Part shown: positions 6,894-9,251 of the stretch, one piece after another
How the letters are laid out: each line of letters begins with the position of its first letter
Numbering within the stretch: position 1 is the first letter of the stretch
Assembly (NCBI GenBank): GCA_031257695.1
Contig: JAIROB010000226.1
Coordinates: 1-9,251 of the forward strand
DNA length: 9,251 nt
Direction: 5' to 3'
Source of the DNA: Treponema sp.
Lineage (GTDB): Bacteria > Spirochaetota > Spirochaetia > Treponematales > Breznakiellaceae
Notes under the pieces: generated by a model
Told to the model about the DNA's origin: nothing
Databases searched by the model: none
Seen by the model: only the letters and a program-made list of their open reading frames with translations
Program-made: the position numbers and the translations under genes

Positions 6894-6916
6894 CCATAGG
6901 TTTCCTCGAACCCGCG

Positions 6917-7948
6917 TTACTTAATCAACAGGAATTCGACCCGCCGGTTCTTCCACCAGTTTTCCCGGTTGGGCTTGCCGTCCGGGCCCGCATAGGGAGC
7001 CACGGTCCGGGAACCGCCCACGCCTATGGCGGTCAGCCGGCTGCTGTCAATCCCGAGGTTTACCAGGTAATCCACCACGGTTTGGGCCCGCTGGGCGCTT
7101 AGCTTCAGATCCGCTTCCTGCTCCGCCTTTTTCCGCGCTTCGTTCTGCTCCACAGGGTTGGTATGCCCCTCCACCGTAACTTTGTAGGTGTCGAACTTGT
7201 TCAGCACCACCGCAATACGGTTGAGAATATAGTCGTTTATTTCAACAACCTCGGGGTCAAGCCCGTCGAAGCCGCCGGAATTCGCTCCGAACACGATGGA
7301 CGGCACCTGCACCCGGAGCTGATCCCCTTCCCGGATGACCAGGATGTCAACCTGTATCACCCCCGCCAGGACGGACACGTTGCCCGCATTATCGGTGACC
7401 GTGAAGCGCCAGGCATAGTCCGAAGCGGATTGCACCAGCTCGCCGGTGATATTGCTGCGGCCGTCCCAGACAAGATCCGTGGGGGGATCCCCGGAATCGC
7501 TTAACCGGACAAAAAGGTGGTCCTCGGAATTGGGCTCGAAGATTTCGATCATCCAGCTCCAGATGCCCGATTCATCCTCCGCGCTGAGGGTGATGAACAT
7601 TTCATCGTTTTCGCCGTCCCCGTCGGGGCTGAAGAACTCGGACGAAAAAACCGCGCTCAGCGCCGGGCCCTGGGTGTCAGGCTCGACCTCCGGTTCCGGT
7701 GGAGGAGGAGGCGGCGGCGGGGGCGGCGCGACCGGAGGCGGGGGCGGCGGGGGCTCAGGTTCAGGCGTCCCCGCGCAGGCACCGAGAATCAATATGACCA
7801 GCAATGCCGAAATCAACAACCTCGCCCTGAAGGGCGAGGCATGTTGTTCTCCCGAGGTATTGCATTCGGGGTTTAATACCTTTTTAACCGCCCTAAAGAG
7901 CGGGGTATTAAACCCCTCAGCACGAATAAGGGGAAACAGTTTTTTCAT
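6917..7948 (-). CDS. OmpA-family lipoprotein with FlgD/CHU_C-like Ig domain
   Basis: This 343-residue envelope protein has a lipobox LGAC (acylated C58) after the hydrophobic core LLISALLVILI. A poly-Pro/Glu linker follows (61-91). Next comes an Ig-like region with FFSPDGDGENDE (105-116) and WDG, then YAWRFTVTDNAGN (178-190), as in FlgD or CHU_C beta domains. The C-terminal OmpA domain (about 213-343) carries TVEGHTNPVEQNE (258-270), LSAQRAQTVVDYLVNLGI (283-300) and NRRVEFLLIK at the end. The peptidoglycan-contact Asp of GHTD is Asn264, while the second contact, Arg of LSxxRA, is kept (R287). OmpA domains normally anchor the outer membrane to peptidoglycan. ATG 7948 is chosen because AAAGGAG lies 5 nt upstream. 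The resulting signal peptide is oddly long, with over 40 residues before the hydrophobic core, and two palindromes are embedded there. The gene appears monocistronic. Confidence 0.9.
   Translation of the reverse strand: MKKLFPLIRAEGFNTPLFRAVKKVLNPECNTSGEQHASPFRARLLISALLVILILGACAGTPEPEPPPPPPPVAPPPPPPPPPPEPEVEPDTQGPALSAVFSSEFFSPDGDGENDEMFITLSAEDESGIWSWMIEIFEPNSEDHLFVRLSDSGDPPTDLVWDGRSNITGELVQSASDYAWRFTVTDNAGNVSVLAGVIQVDILVIREGDQLRVQVPSIVFGANSGGFDGLDPEVVEINDYILNRIAVVLNKFDTYKVTVEGHTNPVEQNEARKKAEQEADLKLSAQRAQTVVDYLVNLGIDSSRLTAIGVGGSRTVAPYAGPDGKPNRENWWKNRRVEFLLIK
7690..7756 (-). repeat. CCN-rich low-complexity tract encoding poly-proline linker
   Basis: On the coding strand this tract is runs of proline codons broken by Glu, Val and Ala, encoding about residues 65-87 of the OmpA-like lipoprotein. 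Such a linker would extend the Ig and OmpA domains away from the membrane anchor. Triplet repeats can vary in length without breaking the frame, so linker length may differ between strains. Confidence 0.8.
7815..7848. repeat. Palindrome B within the OmpA-like signal-peptide region
   Basis: CCTCGCCCT (7820-7828), loop GA and AGGGCGAGG (7831-7839) make a perfect 9-bp stem. Flanking AACAA (7815-7819) and TTGTT (about 7844-7848) extend it past a small bulge. Read on the minus strand it spans roughly residues E34-L45 of the OmpA-like protein, just before the hydrophobic core. The CCTCGCCCTTCAGGGCGAGG form resembles subterminal hairpins I associate with IS200/IS605-type elements. Confidence 0.75.
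7868..7916. repeat. Palindrome A within the OmpA-like signal-peptide region
   Basis: GGGGTTTAATACC (7868-7880) and GGTATTAAACCCC (7904-7916) are perfect 13-nt inverted repeats. An inner stem CCGC (7888-7891) / GCGG (7900-7903) stacks directly on the right arm, leaving TTTTTAA bulged on the left and an 8-nt loop. It covers codons 11-27 of the OmpA-like gene, close to the start codon, so it could also affect translation. It is 20 nt from palindrome B's outer arm. Confidence 0.8.
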
Positions 7949-7953
7949 TTTTA

Positions 7954-7960
7954 CTCCTTT
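7954..7960 (-). promoter_or_regulatory. Strong ribosome binding site deciding the OmpA-like start
   Basis: AAAGGAG on the minus strand lies 5 nt before ATG 7948-7946. It fixes the start upstream of the two palindromes, so they are translated and not part of the 5' UTR. An alternative TTG nearer the hydrophobic core would have GAGG almost directly abutting it and would leave almost no basic n-region. Confidence 0.75.
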
Positions 7961-7982
7961 AGAAAAACGGCGTTAATTGGGA

Positions 7983-7999
7983 GTGTTACGAAGCAACAC
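7983..7999. repeat. Short inverted repeat in the divergent spacer
   Basis: GTGTT (7983-7987) and AACAC (7995-7999) form a 5-bp stem around ACGAAGC. AACACG (7995-8000) also finds its complement CGTGTT at 8102-8107, overlapping the -10 box of the DUF362 gene. It could be an operator pair or chance. Confidence 0.25.
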
Positions 8000-8083
8000 G
8001 TTAGTCCTTCCTTTCGCAGCTTCAACCACCAATGTATACTTTCGGTTATATTTATCCTTTTGTGAAGGGGCGCCCGCGGCGGT

Positions 8084-8112
8084 TTTACATAATATTTGAT
8101 ACGTGTTAGTAT
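8084..8112 (+). promoter_or_regulatory. Sigma70-like promoter for the DUF362 gene, leaderless
   Basis: TTTACA (8084-8089), a 17-nt spacer, and TAGTAT (8107-8112) match the -35/-10 pattern at ideal spacing. The expected transcription start, about 7 nt after the -10 box, coincides with the A of ATG 8119. No Shine-Dalgarno sequence precedes that ATG, which fits a leaderless mRNA. Confidence 0.5.
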
Positions 8113-8118
8113 GGTTTT

Positions 8119-9251
8119 ATGGATAACCGTGTCGCCATCGCCCGTTGCGGGGTTTACGAGGGCAAACAGGTCTATGCCGCCCTCCGTTTGGCGGTGGAAG
8201 CCGCGCCTATTCAGGACATTTCCGGCAAGACCGTCCTTTTGAAGCCGAATATCGTCTTTGACTCGCCTCCTGAAAAGGCCATTGTCACCCACCCGGTGTT
8301 TTTGGAGGCCGCCATCGGCCTGGTTAAGGATCTGGGCGCCGCACGGATCCTGGTGGGGGACAGTCCGGGGCTGCAGGGCCCTAACTTTACCGCCAGGCTT
8401 TCCGGCCTGGGCGCCGTGGCGGAGCGTATGGGCGCCGAATGGGTAGACTTTACCCGGGAGAAATACAGCCTGCCCTGTCCCGATGGAAAAACGGTCAGGC
8501 AATTTTCCGTCACCGCCGCGGTCAGGGACGCGGACTGCATCATCAGCCTTCCCAAACTGAAAACCCATCAGCTTATGTACTACACCGGCGCCATGAAAAA
8601 TCTTTTCGGCCTTATTCCCTCGGCGGCCAAAAGTCCCATGCACGTCCGCTACCCCGGCCGCGACGCCTTTGCCTCGATGATCGTGGACCTGAACCTTGCC
8701 GCCAAGCCCTGCTACGCGTTGATGGACGCCATTGTCGGCATGGAAGGCCCCGGTCCCGGCTCAGGCGATCCCCGTCCCATCGGCCTGGTCCTCGCCTCAG
8801 CCAACCTTTTAGCCCTGGACATTGCCGCCAGCGATATTATCGGCTATCCGCCCCTGGAGATCCCCGTCACGCGGGAGGCTCTGAGCCGCGGGGTCTGGCT
8901 CAGTTCCCCGTCGGAGATCCGGTATCCCCTGCTTAAAGCGGAGGACCTGCGCATGGGGGATTTCAGGAAGATCCCCCTGAAAAAATCCGGCTCCCAACTT
9001 GCGGACTTTCTTCTTCCCCGGCCCTTCCGCAAATTCCGCGAACGCCTGACTCCCCGTCCGGTCATAGACCGCTCCGTTTGTCTCCGCTGCGGCGACTGCG
9101 CCCGTATCTGCGGCTCCAAAGCCATGACCCTTTCCGGCGAAGGCAAGGAAAAACAGGTCCGCATCGACTACAAGGTCTGCATCCGCTGTTACTGCTGCCA
9201 CGAAATCTGTCCGGTCAAAGCCATAGCCATACAAAAAGTTCCTCTAAGGGA
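8119..9251 (+). CDS. DUF362 protein with C-terminal 2x[4Fe-4S] ferredoxin domain (partial)
   Basis: The frame opens at ATG 8119 and runs 377 codons to the window edge with no stop; an in-frame TAG at 8107 excludes an earlier start. The N-terminal DUF362 domain has VLLKPNIV (39-46), VGDSPG (79-84), IISLPKLKTHQLMYYTGAMK (141-160) and MDAIVGMEGPGPGSGDPRP (202-220), all typical family blocks. The C-terminus is a bacterial-type ferredoxin: C321-x2-C324-x2-C327-x3-C331, followed by G where P is usual, then C354-x2-C357-x2-C360-x3-C364-P, with an extra C359. Both clusters should be [4Fe-4S]. Family members are usually annotated as cytoplasmic iron-sulfur proteins; the reaction is not established, though electron transfer coupled to a small-molecule step is a reasonable inference. 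It is divergent from the OmpA-like gene and appears to be the first gene of its transcript. Only the extreme C-terminus is likely missing. Confidence 0.92.
   Translation, partial: MDNRVAIARCGVYEGKQVYAALRLAVEAAPIQDISGKTVLLKPNIVFDSPPEKAIVTHPVFLEAAIGLVKDLGAARILVGDSPGLQGPNFTARLSGLGAVAERMGAEWVDFTREKYSLPCPDGKTVRQFSVTAAVRDADCIISLPKLKTHQLMYYTGAMKNLFGLIPSAAKSPMHVRYPGRDAFASMIVDLNLAAKPCYALMDAIVGMEGPGPGSGDPRPIGLVLASANLLALDIAASDIIGYPPLEIPVTREALSRGVWLSSPSEIRYPLLKAEDLRMGDFRKIPLKKSGSQLADFLLPRPFRKFRERLTPRPVIDRSVCLRCGDCARICGSKAMTLSGEGKEKQVRIDYKVCIRCYCCHEICPVKAIAIQKVPLR

Larger units (their letters stand above)
6705..6916. other. Hairpin-dense intergenic region between convergent genes
   Basis: These 212 bp separate the stops of thioredoxin (plus) and the OmpA-like gene (minus) and hold no credible gene. 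They contain four successive inverted repeats (listed separately) plus G- and C-runs. One reading frame is open through most of it, but it begins at a TTG without a ribosome site and would give a low-complexity Gly/Pro/Arg peptide. The density of perfect stems points to a bidirectional termination zone, a dispersed palindromic repeat, or a structured RNA. Confidence 0.6.

Noticed and set aside
6718..6924. 68-codon plus-strand open frame in the hairpin-rich spacer
   Set aside because: TTG start, no ribosome binding site, low-complexity product that mirrors G/C-rich palindromes, and the frame overlaps the end of the OmpA-like gene. Structure explains the sequence better than coding.
7815..7916. 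CRISPR repeats or a riboswitch as explanation for the two palindromes
   Set aside because: The two palindromes differ in sequence, there is no repeat-spacer periodicity, and both lie downstream of a strong ribosome site inside the coding frame.
7446..7976. Plus-strand open frames opposite the OmpA-like gene, with poly-Gly or poly-Arg runs
   Set aside because: The runs are the complement of the proline-codon linker. The minus-strand frame has signal peptide, lipobox, Ig-like and OmpA domains.
7951..8643. 230-codon minus-strand open frame opposite the DUF362 gene
   Set aside because: Antisense to a well-supported DUF362 protein. The product has no recognisable motif and simply reflects high-GC antisense openness.

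Overview
This 9.25-kb window is ordinary-looking chromosomal DNA from a GC-rich diderm bacterium, most likely a spirochaete of the Treponema group (the GC-rich, termite-gut-like treponemes are my best guess). The guess rests on several things: large lipoproteins with short lipoboxes, an outer-membrane barrel protein with no obvious homologue outside that style of genome, an OmpA-type lipoprotein with a poly-proline linker and a GHTN variant of the peptidoglycan-binding loop, and a stand-alone bacterial acyl-ACP thioesterase. No rRNA, tRNA, CRISPR array, complete insertion sequence or phage gene is visible.

Layout. Positions 1-956 hold two minus-strand genes: an Rrf2-type regulator (525-956), then a membrane protein with a helix-turn-helix-like N-terminus that runs off the left edge (512 to 1). 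A 220-bp divergent spacer leads to a plus-strand pair, a 1040-residue lipoprotein (1177-4299) followed with no gap by a 409-residue outer-membrane beta-barrel protein (4300-5529). The barrel gene meets a convergent acyl-ACP thioesterase gene (minus, 5526-6272) with a 4-bp overlap of stop codons. A short divergent spacer separates the thioesterase from a thioredoxin gene (6381-6704) with an unusual CNPC active site. Next comes a 212-bp gene-free stretch packed with hairpins (6705-6916). A minus-strand OmpA-family lipoprotein gene follows (6917-7948); its signal-peptide region contains two strong palindromes in frame. Last is a plus-strand DUF362/ferredoxin fusion protein that starts at 8119 on what looks like a leaderless transcript and runs off the right edge.

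How the genes work together. The lipoprotein/barrel pair looks like one outer-envelope module and is the best candidate for an undescribed system: a lipid-anchored, probably repeat-built beta protein translationally coupled to a membrane barrel. The OmpA-like lipoprotein is a third envelope protein. Thioredoxin, thioesterase and the Fe-S protein are metabolic or redox genes in separate transcription units and show no clear functional link to the envelope genes. The most interesting non-coding signals are the palindromic segment embedded in the OmpA-like signal peptide and the hairpin cluster between the convergent thioredoxin and OmpA-like genes.
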